Source of the DNA: Aquabacterium fontiphilum
Lineage (GTDB): Bacteria > Pseudomonadota > Gammaproteobacteria > Burkholderiales > Burkholderiaceae_C
Direction of reading: 5' to 3'
Length of the DNA: 64,000 bases
NCBI RefSeq assembly: GCF_009909205.1
Contig: NZ_JAAAPN010000009.1
Location: forward strand, 1 to 64,000
The translations under genes were made by a program, and so were the position numbers. Of the stretch, positions 54,593 to 64,000 are shown in pieces (the first letter of the stretch is position 1; each line of letters opens with the position of its first letter). The notes below the pieces were generated by a model. That model had not been told where the DNA came from. It saw nothing but the letters and a program-made list of their open reading frames with translations, and made no database searches.

Positions 54593-54913
54593 ATGAAATT
54601 CCTGTCCTCCATCCTGGCGGTTGCCGCGCTGGCGGCCGCCTCGGTGACCCCGGCTCTGGCCAGCCAGCAACTGGCCCAACAGAAGGCCTGTCTGGCGTGC
54701 CACGCTGTTGACAAGCCCATGCTGGGCCCCTCCTTCAAGGCGGTGGCTGACAAGTACCGCGGCCAGAAAGGCGCGGACGCCAAGCTGGCTCAGAAGATCG
54801 TCAAGGGCGGTGGCGGTGTCTGGAACATGCCCATGGGCGCCATGCCCCCGCAGGCCCAGGTCAAGGAAGCCGAAGCACTCCAGTTGGCCCAGTGGGTGCT
54901 GTCACTGAAATGA
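54593..54913 (+). CDS. Class I cytochrome c (c551/c552-like)
   Basis: A 106-residue periplasmic monoheme cytochrome. A signal peptide (first about 22 residues, MKFLSSILAVAALAAASVTP, ending ALA) is followed by the heme motif CLACH (about residues 34-38) and the axial Met in NMPMGAMPPQ (about 82-91). AAGGA lies 6 bases before the ATG. It probably carries electrons to a terminal oxidase or a reductase; no partner is adjacent. Two terminator hairpins follow the gene. Confidence 0.93.
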   Translation: MKFLSSILAVAALAAASVTPALASQQLAQQKACLACHAVDKPMLGPSFKAVADKYRGQKGADAKLAQKIVKGGGGVWNMPMGAMPPQAQVKEAEALQLAQWVLSLK

Positions 54914-54918
54914 AGGCG

Positions 54919-54946
54919 GCGGGCCATGGGCCCGCGTCTCCCGTTT
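54919..54946 (+). terminator. First terminator after cytochrome c gene
   Basis: GCGGGCC (54919-54925) pairs with GGCCCGC (54929-54935) around ATG; TTTT follows after seven bases. It lies six bases past the cytochrome stop. Confidence 0.6.
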
Positions 54947-54953
54947 TGTCATC

Positions 54954-54978
54954 AACCCCGCCCCAGGCGGGGTTTGTT
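54954..54978 (+). terminator. Second terminator after cytochrome c gene
   Basis: CCCCGCC (54956-54962) pairs with GGCGGGG (54966-54972) around CCA, followed by TTTGTT. It backs up the hairpin just before it. Confidence 0.7.
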
Positions 54979-54989
54979 GCTTCTGGCGC

Positions 54990-55364
54990 TTACTTGGCCG
55001 CGGCCTTGGTCATCGCCGACGCGCGCTTGCCCAGCCCCAGTCCGTGGGCGTGACGGCTTAGCGCAAACGACGCCAACAGCTTGACCCACAACGTCGACCC
55101 GGCCAGCGCCACCCAGTCCTCCTGGGACAGCGCTTGAAAGCCGAGCACGGACACCAGCAAGCCGACCAGGACCAAGCCACCGACGAGGTTGATGGCCATC
55201 TCATAAGGCGCGTAGCGCTCGGCGTCAGCCGGGGCGACCCCCTTCTTCAGCGCCACCTCGGAAAAGTCTCGTCGAGCCAGGATGCGCCACGCACGGCGCA
55301 ACCAGAAAAAGGCCACAGGGAAGAGGGCCAGCAGGAAAAGCCAGTTGAAGATGAAGATGCTCAT
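54990..55364 (-). CDS. Hypothetical small membrane protein
   Basis: A 124-residue protein that I do not recognise. From the ATG at 55364 it has three hydrophobic spans (MSIFIFNWLFLLALFPVAFF; INLVGGLVLVGLLVSVLGF; LWVKLLASFALSRH). The loop WRILARRDFSEVALKKGVAPADAERYAPYE sits between spans one and two, given here by position (about 24-53). It follows the symporter gene by 149 bases, a gap that holds a strong hairpin, so it may be a separate unit. Function unknown. Confidence 0.6.
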   Translation of the reverse strand: MSIFIFNWLFLLALFPVAFFWLRRAWRILARRDFSEVALKKGVAPADAERYAPYEMAINLVGGLVLVGLLVSVLGFQALSQEDWVALAGSTLWVKLLASFALSRHAHGLGLGKRASAMTKAAAK

Positions 55365-55465
55365 GTCAGCCACCTGAATCACACAGCGCCATGATGTGGC
55401 GCTGCGACAGCCCGAAGCCATTGTGAACCAGAACAACGGGGCCGGCCACGGGTGACCGACCCCTG

Positions 55466-55500
55466 CCGCACGCCCGCCGGGGTCACCGGCGTGCGTGCGG
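55466..55500 (-). terminator. Strong hairpin after the symporter gene
   Basis: CCGCACGC-x-CGCCGG pairs with CCGGCG-x-GCGTGCGG with one mismatch around a 5-base loop: 14 base pairs in all. It lies 13 bases beyond the symporter stop. No T-run follows on the minus strand, so it may protect the 3' end or aid Rho rather than end transcription by itself. Confidence 0.5.
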
Positions 55501-55513
55501 GATACTCACACCG

Positions 55514-57367
55514 TCAGTGTGACACTGCCTGACCAGCACCCTTCGGTGCGCGCACCGAATCCACCATCGCAGCGATGTGCGAGGGCACAGGTGCGGACAT
55601 CTTGCTGACCAGGAAGGCCACCGCGAAGTTCACCAGCGCCCCCACCGTGCCGAAGGCTTCTGGCGTCACGGTGAAGAAGCTGTTGGCACCGCCGATCAGG
55701 TCCAGGTACTCGGTGCCCTTCACGAAGAAGATGCCCTTGTGCGCGAACACGTAGAACAGCGTCACAGCCAAGCCTGCGATCATGCCGGCCGATGCACCCT
55801 TGTCGGTGATGGTCTTGCTGAAGATGCCCATCATCAAGGCCGGGAAGATCGTCGAAGCAGCGATCCCGAAGGCCAGTGCCACCGTCCCGGCCGCGAAGCC
55901 CGGCGGGTTCAGACCCAGGTAACCCGCCACGAAGATGGCGCCTGCCATGGCGATCTTGCCAGCCAGCAGCTCGTTCTTCTCGCTGATGTTGGGGTTGATG
56001 GCGCCCTTGATCAGGTCGTGCGAGATCGCAGACGAGATGGCCAGCAACAGACCGGCTGCGGTCGACAGCGCCGCTGCAAGACCACCCGCTGCCACCAGCG
56101 CAATCACCCAGTTGGGCAGCTGTGCGATTTCCGGGTTGGCCAGCACGATGATGTCGGCGTTCACGGTCAGCTCGTTGCCCTTCCAGCCTGCAGCTTCGGC
56201 CTTGGCCAGCACAGCTTCGTTCTTGGTGTCATCCTTGTAGTACTGGATGCGACCGTCGCCGTTCTTGTCTTCCCACTTCAGCAGGCCGGTCTTTTCCCAG
56301 CGCTTCATCCAGTCCGGACGCTGTTCATAGACCAGGCTGGCCTCGGGAGCGAACATGTCAGGCTTGGCCTTGACCACCTCCGGGTTCACCACCAGCTGAC
56401 CGGTTTCGTCCTGCGTGATCCCCACGGCCGAGTTGGTCGTGCCGAACAGGTTCAGACGGGCCATGCCGCCCACGGCAGGCGCCGTGGTGTACAGCAACGC
56501 GATGAAGATCAGCGCCCAACCTGCCGAGTAACGTGCATCCGCCACCTTGGGAACGGTGAAGAAGCGCACGATCACGTGAGGCAAGCCGGCGGTGCCGATC
56601 ATCAGCGAGATGGTGTAGAACACCATGTTGATGGTGCTGCCCGCAGCCGTCGTGGTGTACTGGCCGAAGCCGAGGTCGCTCACCACCTGATCCAGCTTGG
56701 TCAGCAGGGACACGTCCGTACCAGCCAGGTTGGCACCCAGACCCAGCTGCGGCAGGAACGTCCCCGTCAGGTTCAGCGAGATGAAGAACGCCGGCACCAG
56801 GTAGGCCAGGATCAGCACGATGTACTGAGCCACCTGGGTATAGGTGATGCCCTTCATGCCACCGAACACCGCGTAGGCAAACACGATGGCCATGCCGATG
56901 TAGATGCCCTGGTCGCTCGACACACCGAGGAAGCGTGCGAAGGTCACACCCACGCCGGTCATCTGCCCGATGATGTAGGTGATCGAGGCCACCAGCAGGC
57001 AGACGACGGCCACGTTGCGCGCCAGTTGCGAGTAGTACCGATCGCCGATGAACTCAGGCACGGTGAACTTGCCGAACTTGCGCAGATACGGTGCCAGCAG
57101 GCAGGCCAGCAGCACATAGCCGCCCGTCCAGCCCATCAGGAACACAGCGCCGCCGTAGCCCATGTTGGAAATGAGGCCCGCCATCGAGATGAACGAAGCG
57201 GCCGACATCCAGTCAGCCGCCGTGGCCATGCCGTTGGTCACAGGGTGCACCCCGCCGCCGGCAACATAGAAGTCCTTGGTGCTGCCCGCCCGGGCCCACA
57301 CGGCAATGCCGATGTAGAGCGCGAACGTGGCGCCCACGATCAGATAGGTAAGGGTCTGAAGATCCAT
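55514..57367 (-). CDS. Cation:acetate-type solute/sodium symporter (VC_2705/ActP-like)
   Basis: Sodium/solute symporter (SSS) family permease, 617 residues, about 13 spans, from the ATG at 57367 (MDLQTLTYLIVGATFALYIG). Core marks: DFYVAGGGVHPVTNGMATAADWMSAASFISMAG, given by position (about 32-64), an SSS signature, and GIAASTIFPALMMGIFSKTI near residue 520. A long hydrophilic insert (about 290-380) is typical of the VC_2705 subgroup. Acetate is the likely solute because acs lies 0.7 kb upstream on the same strand; the family is often called ActP-like. The preceding DUF4212 gene encodes its usual small partner. Confidence 0.88.
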   Translation of the reverse strand: MDLQTLTYLIVGATFALYIGIAVWARAGSTKDFYVAGGGVHPVTNGMATAADWMSAASFISMAGLISNMGYGGAVFLMGWTGGYVLLACLLAPYLRKFGKFTVPEFIGDRYYSQLARNVAVVCLLVASITYIIGQMTGVGVTFARFLGVSSDQGIYIGMAIVFAYAVFGGMKGITYTQVAQYIVLILAYLVPAFFISLNLTGTFLPQLGLGANLAGTDVSLLTKLDQVVSDLGFGQYTTTAAGSTINMVFYTISLMIGTAGLPHVIVRFFTVPKVADARYSAGWALIFIALLYTTAPAVGGMARLNLFGTTNSAVGITQDETGQLVVNPEVVKAKPDMFAPEASLVYEQRPDWMKRWEKTGLLKWEDKNGDGRIQYYKDDTKNEAVLAKAEAAGWKGNELTVNADIIVLANPEIAQLPNWVIALVAAGGLAAALSTAAGLLLAISSAISHDLIKGAINPNISEKNELLAGKIAMAGAIFVAGYLGLNPPGFAAGTVALAFGIAASTIFPALMMGIFSKTITDKGASAGMIAGLAVTLFYVFAHKGIFFVKGTEYLDLIGGANSFFTVTPEAFGTVGALVNFAVAFLVSKMSAPVPSHIAAMVDSVRAPKGAGQAVSH

Positions 57368-57383
57368 TTCGTGTGCCTCGCGA

Positions 57384-57644
57384 TCAGTCTTCCTGCATGC
57401 CGAACTGGCGGTCGATGTCACCCATCTTCTTGGCGTACCAGAAGATCAGCGCAATGAACACGTAGATGGAGCCCTGCTGGGCGAACCAGAACCCGAGCGG
57501 ATACCCGCCGAGCTTGATGCTGTTGAGCGCGGAAGCAAACAAAATGCCGGCGCCGTAGGACACAACGGCCCAGATGACCAATACTTTGGTCAATAGCTTC
57601 AGCGTTGCAGACCAATAGGCCTTTGCGTTGTCGTCAGTCGTCAT
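57384..57644 (-). CDS. DUF4212 small subunit of solute:sodium symporter
   Basis: An 86-residue membrane protein with two spans (LVIWAVVSYGAGILFASAL; GFWFAQQGSIYVFIALIFWY). I place the start at ATG 57644 (MTTDDN) because GAGGAG stands 7 bases upstream; the ATG two codons earlier is too close to it. The family always sits beside a VC_2705-type symporter, as here with a 16-base gap, and is thought to be its small subunit. Confidence 0.88.
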   Translation of the reverse strand: MTTDDNAKAYWSATLKLLTKVLVIWAVVSYGAGILFASALNSIKLGGYPLGFWFAQQGSIYVFIALIFWYAKKMGDIDRQFGMQED

Positions 57645-58032
57645 GGACATTCTCCTCGAAGTGTCATGTGCAAGAGCTGGCGTTGACGTTCGCCATGGGT
57701 TTCATCCAGCCGAAACGAGCGCTTTTGGCGCCACGACTCGAAACTGAATGGTCGGGTATGAGAATGGATTGGCCCGCCCGGGCTGACCCACGTCGCGTCA
57801 CCGGCTGAGGCAGAAAGGCAAATCAGTGGGCGCCGCCCTCCAACGGCCTGACGACCGTGCCGTTTAACCTTTCTGACCATGCGATGCTCCTCGTGCGAGA
57901 CAGGTGCGACGACGCTTGTGGCGTATTCACCCCCTTATCCTGGGGGGATCCAGTCAATTTGTGATGAGGGCAAATACTCGGTGCGAGGGTTTATCCGTGA
58001 TCTTCACACGCACCTCCGAAAGATACTTTGCT

Positions 58033-58046
58033 ACCAATGAATTGGT
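58033..58046. promoter_or_regulatory. 6-bp dyad, possible operator
   Basis: ACCAAT and ATTGGT are exact reverse complements 2 bases apart. It lies 15 bases from the acs terminator hairpin, upstream of the symporter operon, and could bind a dimeric regulator. No known consensus is claimed. Confidence 0.25.
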
Positions 58047-58060
58047 GCGCGTCAAAACAA

Positions 58061-58088
58061 TCCCGGCCATATTCGATGGCCGGGAAAA
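58061..58088 (-). terminator. Hairpin terminator after acs
   Basis: TCCCGGCCA pairs with TGGCCGGGA around a 7-base loop. On the minus strand it is followed by TTGTTTTG, about 30 bases past the acs stop. The other side carries AAAA, so it could also act weakly in the other direction. Confidence 0.65.
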
Positions 58089-58118
58089 GAATTTGCAGAA
58101 ATGTGATTCAGGCGGTGC

Positions 58119-60107
<1,989 letters not shown>

Positions 60108-60435
60108 GTTGCAGGTTCCGTGGTCTTGCGCTTGTGGCGCCTTGTAGCGATCGGCCGGAGCACCCGTGATGCGGTGTCCCAGCACAGGCGAGACCTTGCG
60201 CCCGTCCCCACAATTTGTTGCTTCGTAGTATCCCTGTTCCTTTTTGACACATGCTTGTCCAACCGACCGCCTGCCACCGTCGAGCCGTCGTCAGGGCACG
60301 GTGCGAAGGACACGGATGGTGATTCGTCCCGCTTTCCCATGGTTCGCGCCGGCGACCGTCTTGACAGACCGATGTCTTCACAGCAACATCCAACAAGAGG
60401 AAGTTCGCCAGTGAGCCGCGATCCGCTCGCCCGTC
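60108..60435. other. Intergenic region between acs and DUF2062 gene
   Basis: This 328-base gap is divergent and must hold promoters for both sides. I see no gene, no strong hairpin with a T-run and no clear sigma-70 or sigma-54 element. A short dyad (GACA-N6-TGTC) lies near 60247-60260. Confidence 0.5.
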
Positions 60436-60969
60436 ATGCTGCACCACACCAAAAAATGGATTCCCTCCCGGGAAGAGTTGCTGTCCAAGCCATGGCTGCG
60501 TCCGCTGTGGCCGTATCTGCGTGACGACCGACTCTGGCACCTGAACCGCCACAGCGTCGCGAAGGCGGTGGCCATTGGCCTGTTTTTCGGGCTGCTGTTG
60601 CCCGTGGCGCAGATTCTGTTCGCCGTCCTTGTGGCCGTGGCGCTACGGGGTCATGTCGCGATCTGTGCCGCTTGTACGCTGATCACCAATCCCTTTACCT
60701 TTCCGCCGATCTACTGGCTTGCCTACCAGATTGGTTCCGGCATTCTGGGACAGGGGCTGGACCCGGTGACCGCCGAAATGGTGGCGCAACAACGCGAGAC
60801 GCTTGCCGCTCAGCACGGCTGGCTGGAAGGACTGTGGATGACGCTGCAGTCGGCGGGCGCGCCCCTGGCCCTCGGGCTCGTGATCCTGGCGGTGGTGATG
60901 TCCGTGCTGGGCTACGCGCTGGTTCACTTCTTCTGGAAGCCGCACCACGGCCAGACCCCACACGCCTGA
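60436..60969 (+). CDS. DUF2062 domain protein
   Basis: A 177-residue membrane protein with three to four spans and a conserved DUF2062 domain (SVAKAVAIGLFFGLLLPVAQ near residue 40, TLITNPFTFPPIYWLAYQIG near 82). The family is found in many proteobacteria, often without clear role. It stands alone between acs and the antiporter operon, 55 bases from the latter. Confidence 0.8.
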   Translation: MLHHTKKWIPSREELLSKPWLRPLWPYLRDDRLWHLNRHSVAKAVAIGLFFGLLLPVAQILFAVLVAVALRGHVAICAACTLITNPFTFPPIYWLAYQIGSGILGQGLDPVTAEMVAQQRETLAAQHGWLEGLWMTLQSAGAPLALGLVILAVVMSVLGYALVHFFWKPHHGQTPHA

Positions 60970-61024
60970 GGCGGCCGGCCCCACGCGCCGGGAATGAAGG
61001 CAGCCTGCGTTATGCTTGCGGGCT

Positions 61025-63319
61025 ATGTCGCCATCTCACCCTGACCACGATTCGCATGCCGGCATGGGCGCTCTGGCTTGTGTCGCGTTCACCCTGCTGC
61101 CATTGGCCGCCCTGAGCGGGCTATGCTGGCTGCTGTGGCAACATGATCTTCCGCTGACTGGCAGCCTTCCATGGATGGAAGGCGCCGGCGTCGCGGCGGC
61201 CTGGCGCATCGATGGGTTGTCGGCGCTGTTTCTGCTGATGATCACCGGGGTGGGTACAGCCGTGTTCGTGTATGCCGGCGGCTACCTGGCGGGCCACCGG
61301 TATCAGCAGCGGTTGTATACGCTGCTGACGCTGTTCATGCTGGCCATGATCGGTTGCGTCACGGCCGACAACCTGATCTTCCTGTTCGTCTTCTGGGAAC
61401 TGACCAGCCTGACCTCTTTCCTGCTGGTCGGCTTCAACCACGAGGAAGAGAAAAGCCGTAAATCGGCCCAACAGGCTTTGTTGGTCACGGGCTCCGGCGG
61501 GCTGGTTCTGCTGGCCGGTTTCCTCACGCTCGGGCATGTTGCGGGCACCTACGAGATCTCGCAGCTCGTGCGAACCGTGCCCGACTTGCCCGCCAGCCCG
61601 GCGCTGACCACCGCCATGCTGCTGATCGTCATCGGCTGCTTTACCAAGAGCGCGCAGTTCCCCTTCCACTTCTGGCTGCCCAATGCAATGGCCGCGCCCA
61701 CCCCGGTGTCCGCCTACCTGCACTCGGCCACGATGGTGAAGCTGGGCATCTATCTGATGGCCAGGCTGGATCCCGCCTTCGGTCACGACGACCTGTGGGC
61801 CACCTTGCTGATGGGCGCCGGCTCCGTCACGGCGGCCTGGGGCATGACGCTGGCCCTGCGCGAGCGCGACCTCAAGCGCATCCTGGCGTGGTCTACCGTG
61901 GCCACACTGGGCACGCTGACCATGCTGATCGGAATCAAGGGCTCCGCGGCCACCGTGGCGGTGGCCGCCCTCCTGTTGGCCCACGCACTGTACAAGGCCC
62001 CTCTGTTCTTCGTGGCGGGCAACATCGACCATGGCACCGGCACCCGCATCATCGACAAGCTCGGCGGCCTGCGCCACGCCATGCCCTGGACGGCGCTGGC
62101 CGCGGTGCTGGCAGGCATGTCGATGGCGGGCATGCCGCTGTCCTTCGGCTACGTGGTCAAGGATGTCATCTCAGAAGTGAAAAACGCCGAAGACGTGCTG
62201 GCATTCGCTCGGGCAGCCAATACCCTGTTTGGCGCCATCGCCCTGGCGGTGGCGGGGGTGGCGGCGATCCGGGTGTTCTGGCGCCACCCGGGCATCAACG
62301 TCACGCCGCCCGACGCGCATGAGGGCAACCCCGCCATGGTCCTGCCCCCGCTGACACTGGCCGCCATCGGCATCTTCCTGGGCCTGATGCCCGCCTATGC
62401 AGACACGCTCGTCGCTCAGGCCGCTCAGGCCATGACCGGCGCAGCCATGGCGCCCGAGCCTGGCCTGGCACCCAACTGGGGGCACGCACTCAGCGCCATG
62501 GGCGTGGCCCTGGTGGTTGGCGCCCTGATCTTCTGGTTCTGGGATCCGCTGCACCGCTTCATGGGCCGCTTTGCCCGGCCGCTGGACACCTTTGGCATGC
62601 CGGCGCAGTACGAGCGCATGCTCAAGGCCATTCCCGCGGGCGCGGCCGCCCTGACGCGCGGGCTGCAACATGGTGAACAGCCGGCCTACCTGGCCACGGT
62701 GATCGGCTTCAGTACGGTGCTGTTGCTGGGCGTCGTGGGCGCCGTGGCTGGCGAGCTGTCCTGGCCGGCCTGGGACGCCGTGCACCTGGGCGGCGCCGCC
62801 GCGTTGGTCATGATCTGCCTGGGCGGACTGTTCGCATGCGCGCTGCGCAACCGACTCGTGCTGCTGCTGACCAGCGGGCTTGTGGGCTACGGCAGCGCCG
62901 TGTTCTTTCTGTTCAGCGGTGCACCCGATCTGGCTTTCACGCAATTCACGGTGGAAACCGTGTTCGTGGTGGTCGTGGCCGGCGTGCTGCTGCGGCTCAA
63001 GCGCATCGGCCATGCAGCCAGCCTCAATGAGCCACGCTGGCGGCCGGGCGCAGCCCTGCTGGCAGCCGGCTTTGGCCTGGCTCTCACGGCCCTGCTGATG
63101 CTGGCCCTGGGGCACCCGTTCGACCCCGCACTCACCCAGTATTTCTCTGAACACAGTGTCCCGGATGCGCACGGCCGCAACGTGGTCAACGTCATTCTGG
63201 TCGACTTCCGGGCGCTGGACACCATGGGCGAAGTCGCCGTCGTGGCCCTGTCTTTCCTGGCTGCTCTGCCACTGCTCGGTTTGCTGCGCGATCGTCAGCC
63301 CGCCAAGGAGTCTCGCTGA
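61025..63319 (+). CDS. mrpA: Mrp-type Na+/H+ antiporter subunit A
   Basis: Large subunit of a multisubunit cation/proton antiporter (Mrp/Mnh), related to NuoL. I use the ATG at 61025 ([13 protein letters not shown]); an in-frame TTG lies three codons earlier. The 764 residues have about 20 spans. Complex-I-like markers: [20 protein letters not shown] (about 122-141, with Glu) and [20 protein letters not shown] (about 203-222, with Lys). The C-terminal part (about 620-764) has the MrpA-specific region. It is closer in length to the 800-residue Gram-positive type than to the fused A-B forms of many proteobacteria, and B and C are separate genes. Confidence 0.9.
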   Translation: MSPSHPDHDSHAGMGALACVAFTLLPLAALSGLCWLLWQHDLPLTGSLPWMEGAGVAAAWRIDGLSALFLLMITGVGTAVFVYAGGYLAGHRYQQRLYTLLTLFMLAMIGCVTADNLIFLFVFWELTSLTSFLLVGFNHEEEKSRKSAQQALLVTGSGGLVLLAGFLTLGHVAGTYEISQLVRTVPDLPASPALTTAMLLIVIGCFTKSAQFPFHFWLPNAMAAPTPVSAYLHSATMVKLGIYLMARLDPAFGHDDLWATLLMGAGSVTAAWGMTLALRERDLKRILAWSTVATLGTLTMLIGIKGSAATVAVAALLLAHALYKAPLFFVAGNIDHGTGTRIIDKLGGLRHAMPWTALAAVLAGMSMAGMPLSFGYVVKDVISEVKNAEDVLAFARAANTLFGAIALAVAGVAAIRVFWRHPGINVTPPDAHEGNPAMVLPPLTLAAIGIFLGLMPAYADTLVAQAAQAMTGAAMAPEPGLAPNWGHALSAMGVALVVGALIFWFWDPLHRFMGRFARPLDTFGMPAQYERMLKAIPAGAAALTRGLQHGEQPAYLATVIGFSTVLLLGVVGAVAGELSWPAWDAVHLGGAAALVMICLGGLFACALRNRLVLLLTSGLVGYGSAVFFLFSGAPDLAFTQFTVETVFVVVVAGVLLRLKRIGHAASLNEPRWRPGAALLAAGFGLALTALLMLALGHPFDPALTQYFSEHSVPDAHGRNVVNVILVDFRALDTMGEVAVVALSFLAALPLLGLLRDRQPAKESR

Positions 63320-63765
63320 TGAACTTGTCTCCCATCATCCTCAGGGTGGCTGCGCGCCCGCTGTACTGGCTGATTCTGGCGGTCTCCGTCTGGGTGCTGC
63401 TGCGCGGCCACAACGAGCCCGGCGGGGGGTTCATCGGCGCGCTGGTCGCCGTGAGCGCCACGGTGCTGTGGGGCGTGGCGCATTCGCCTGCCGCTGCCCA
63501 GGCTCGCCTGCCCATGGGCTCGTGCCTCGGTCTGGCGGCGCTGGGCGTGGTCTGCGCCGTGGCATCCGGTCTGCCGCCCCTGCTCGATGGCGGCAGCTTT
63601 CTTCACCATTGGTGGGGCAGCGTGAACCTGGGCTTCACGGAATTCGCCATCTCGACGGTGCTGCTGTTTGACCTCGGCGTGTACCTGGCTGTCTGGGGCG
63701 CTCTGAGCGGTTACGCTCTCGGCCTCATCGCGCAGGACGATGAGATCGTGGAGGATCGCTCATGA
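63319..63765 (+). CDS. mrpB: Mrp-type Na+/H+ antiporter subunit B
   Basis: A 148-residue membrane subunit with four spans. The MnhB core reads [20 protein letters not shown] (about 27-46) and [20 protein letters not shown] (about 103-122). Its ATG overlaps the mrpA stop and its own stop overlaps the mrpC start, so translation is coupled through the operon. Confidence 0.93.
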   Translation: MNLSPIILRVAARPLYWLILAVSVWVLLRGHNEPGGGFIGALVAVSATVLWGVAHSPAAAQARLPMGSCLGLAALGVVCAVASGLPPLLDGGSFLHHWWGSVNLGFTEFAISTVLLFDLGVYLAVWGALSGYALGLIAQDDEIVEDRS

Positions 63766-64000
63766 CCTGGCTGCTCGCCTTGACCATCTGGGTGACCTTG
63801 AGTACCGGGCTCTACCTCACGCTGTCTCGCGACCTGTTGCGCTGCGTGCTGGGGTTGGCCATCGTCGGCAGCGGCGCCAATCTGCTGTTGTTCCTGACCG
63901 GGCGCATCGGCTCGGGCCAGCCGCCCGTCGTGCCGCTGGGCGAGACGGTGCTCAGCCAGGCAGCCAATCCACTGCCTCAGGCACTCGTGCTGACGGCCAT
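63762..64000 (+). CDS. mrpC: Mrp-type Na+/H+ antiporter subunit C (partial, runs off the window)
   Basis: NuoK-like small subunit, first 79 residues visible. ATG overlaps the mrpB stop as ATGA. The sequence [20 protein letters not shown] and [20 protein letters not shown] are typical of MnhC/MrpC, followed by the loop with [10 protein letters not shown]. The 3' end is beyond the window, where subunits D-G are expected. Confidence 0.88.
   Translation, partial: MTWLLALTIWVTLSTGLYLTLSRDLLRCVLGLAIVGSGANLLLFLTGRIGSGQPPVVPLGETVLSQAANPLPQALVLTA

Larger units (their letters stand above)
57645..58118. other. Gap of about 470 bases between the symporter operon and acs
   Basis: No convincing gene is seen. 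It must hold the promoter of the DUF4212-symporter pair. It contains three dyads: CCCCC-N7-GGGGG at 57930-57946, ACCAAT-GA-ATTGGT at 58033-58046 and the acs terminator. A 75-codon frame at 57904-58131 has no ribosome site or recognisable content. Confidence 0.5.

Overview
The window is high-GC DNA (roughly two thirds G+C by eye). Its gene content points to a Burkholderiales betaproteobacterium, most like Comamonadaceae or the Leptothrix/Rubrivivax/Aquabacterium group. Pointers are the order tpiA-secG-tRNA-Leu-nuoA-N, a DUF2818 gene directly after nuoN, a small Trp-rich protein, and a DUF4212/VC_2705-type symporter pair next to acs. Coding is dense and almost all of it is core chromosome. No IS element, CRISPR array or rRNA operon was seen.

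Region by region. 1-2504 is the edge of an integrated element: a small membrane protein and a tyrosine integrase ending at the 3' end of tRNA-Ser(UGA); the rest of the element lies left of the window. 2645-19397 is housekeeping and mixed metabolism: apaH, a TetR/GMC-oxidoreductase divergent pair, a CorC-like transporter, comEC, a RidA-family protein, dsbB, a fused pabB-pabC, a fasciclin protein, gloA, aroC, a CBS protein, yihY, a DUF2069 gene, an FAD oxidoreductase and a NUDIX hydrolase. 19400-34305 is the complete 14-gene respiratory complex I operon (nuoA to nuoN, minus strand) with DUF2818 behind it. 34551-39962 holds tRNA-Leu(GAG), secG, tpiA, pnp, rpsO and tsaD. 40021-43607 is a nitrate/nitrite-type ABC transporter operon with a notable control region. 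43568-52270 contains lgt, a MarR/ClC pair and an osmotic-stress group (otsB, membrane-anchored otsA, a GH15 glycosidase, MscS). 52261-60969 has ilvD, a cytochrome c, an acetate-type symporter pair, acs and a DUF2062 gene. 61025 to the end is the start of an Mrp-type cation/proton antiporter operon (A, B, partial C).

The most interesting part is 40021-43607. Upstream of the transporter operon I read a textbook sigma-54 promoter (TGGCACG-N4-TTGC), then two adjacent hairpins with A1/G4 hexanucleotide loops (AACGGC and AACGAT, 6-nt linker) and an intrinsic terminator. This is the layout of a leader controlled by an ANTAR-type antiterminator such as NasR/NasT. A second near-perfect sigma-54 promoter lies just after the last operon gene. 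It would drive a short RNA of about 115 nt that starts in a 9-bp hairpin and ends at an intrinsic terminator overlapping the lgt stop codon. No protein frame explains it, so it is a candidate nitrogen-regulated small RNA.

Other links: trehalose synthesis (otsA, otsB), a GH15 enzyme that may be a trehalase or glucoamylase, a mechanosensitive channel and a ClC channel together suggest osmotic control. The symporter pair and acs suggest acetate uptake and activation. All functional calls come from reading sequence and motifs; no database search was run.
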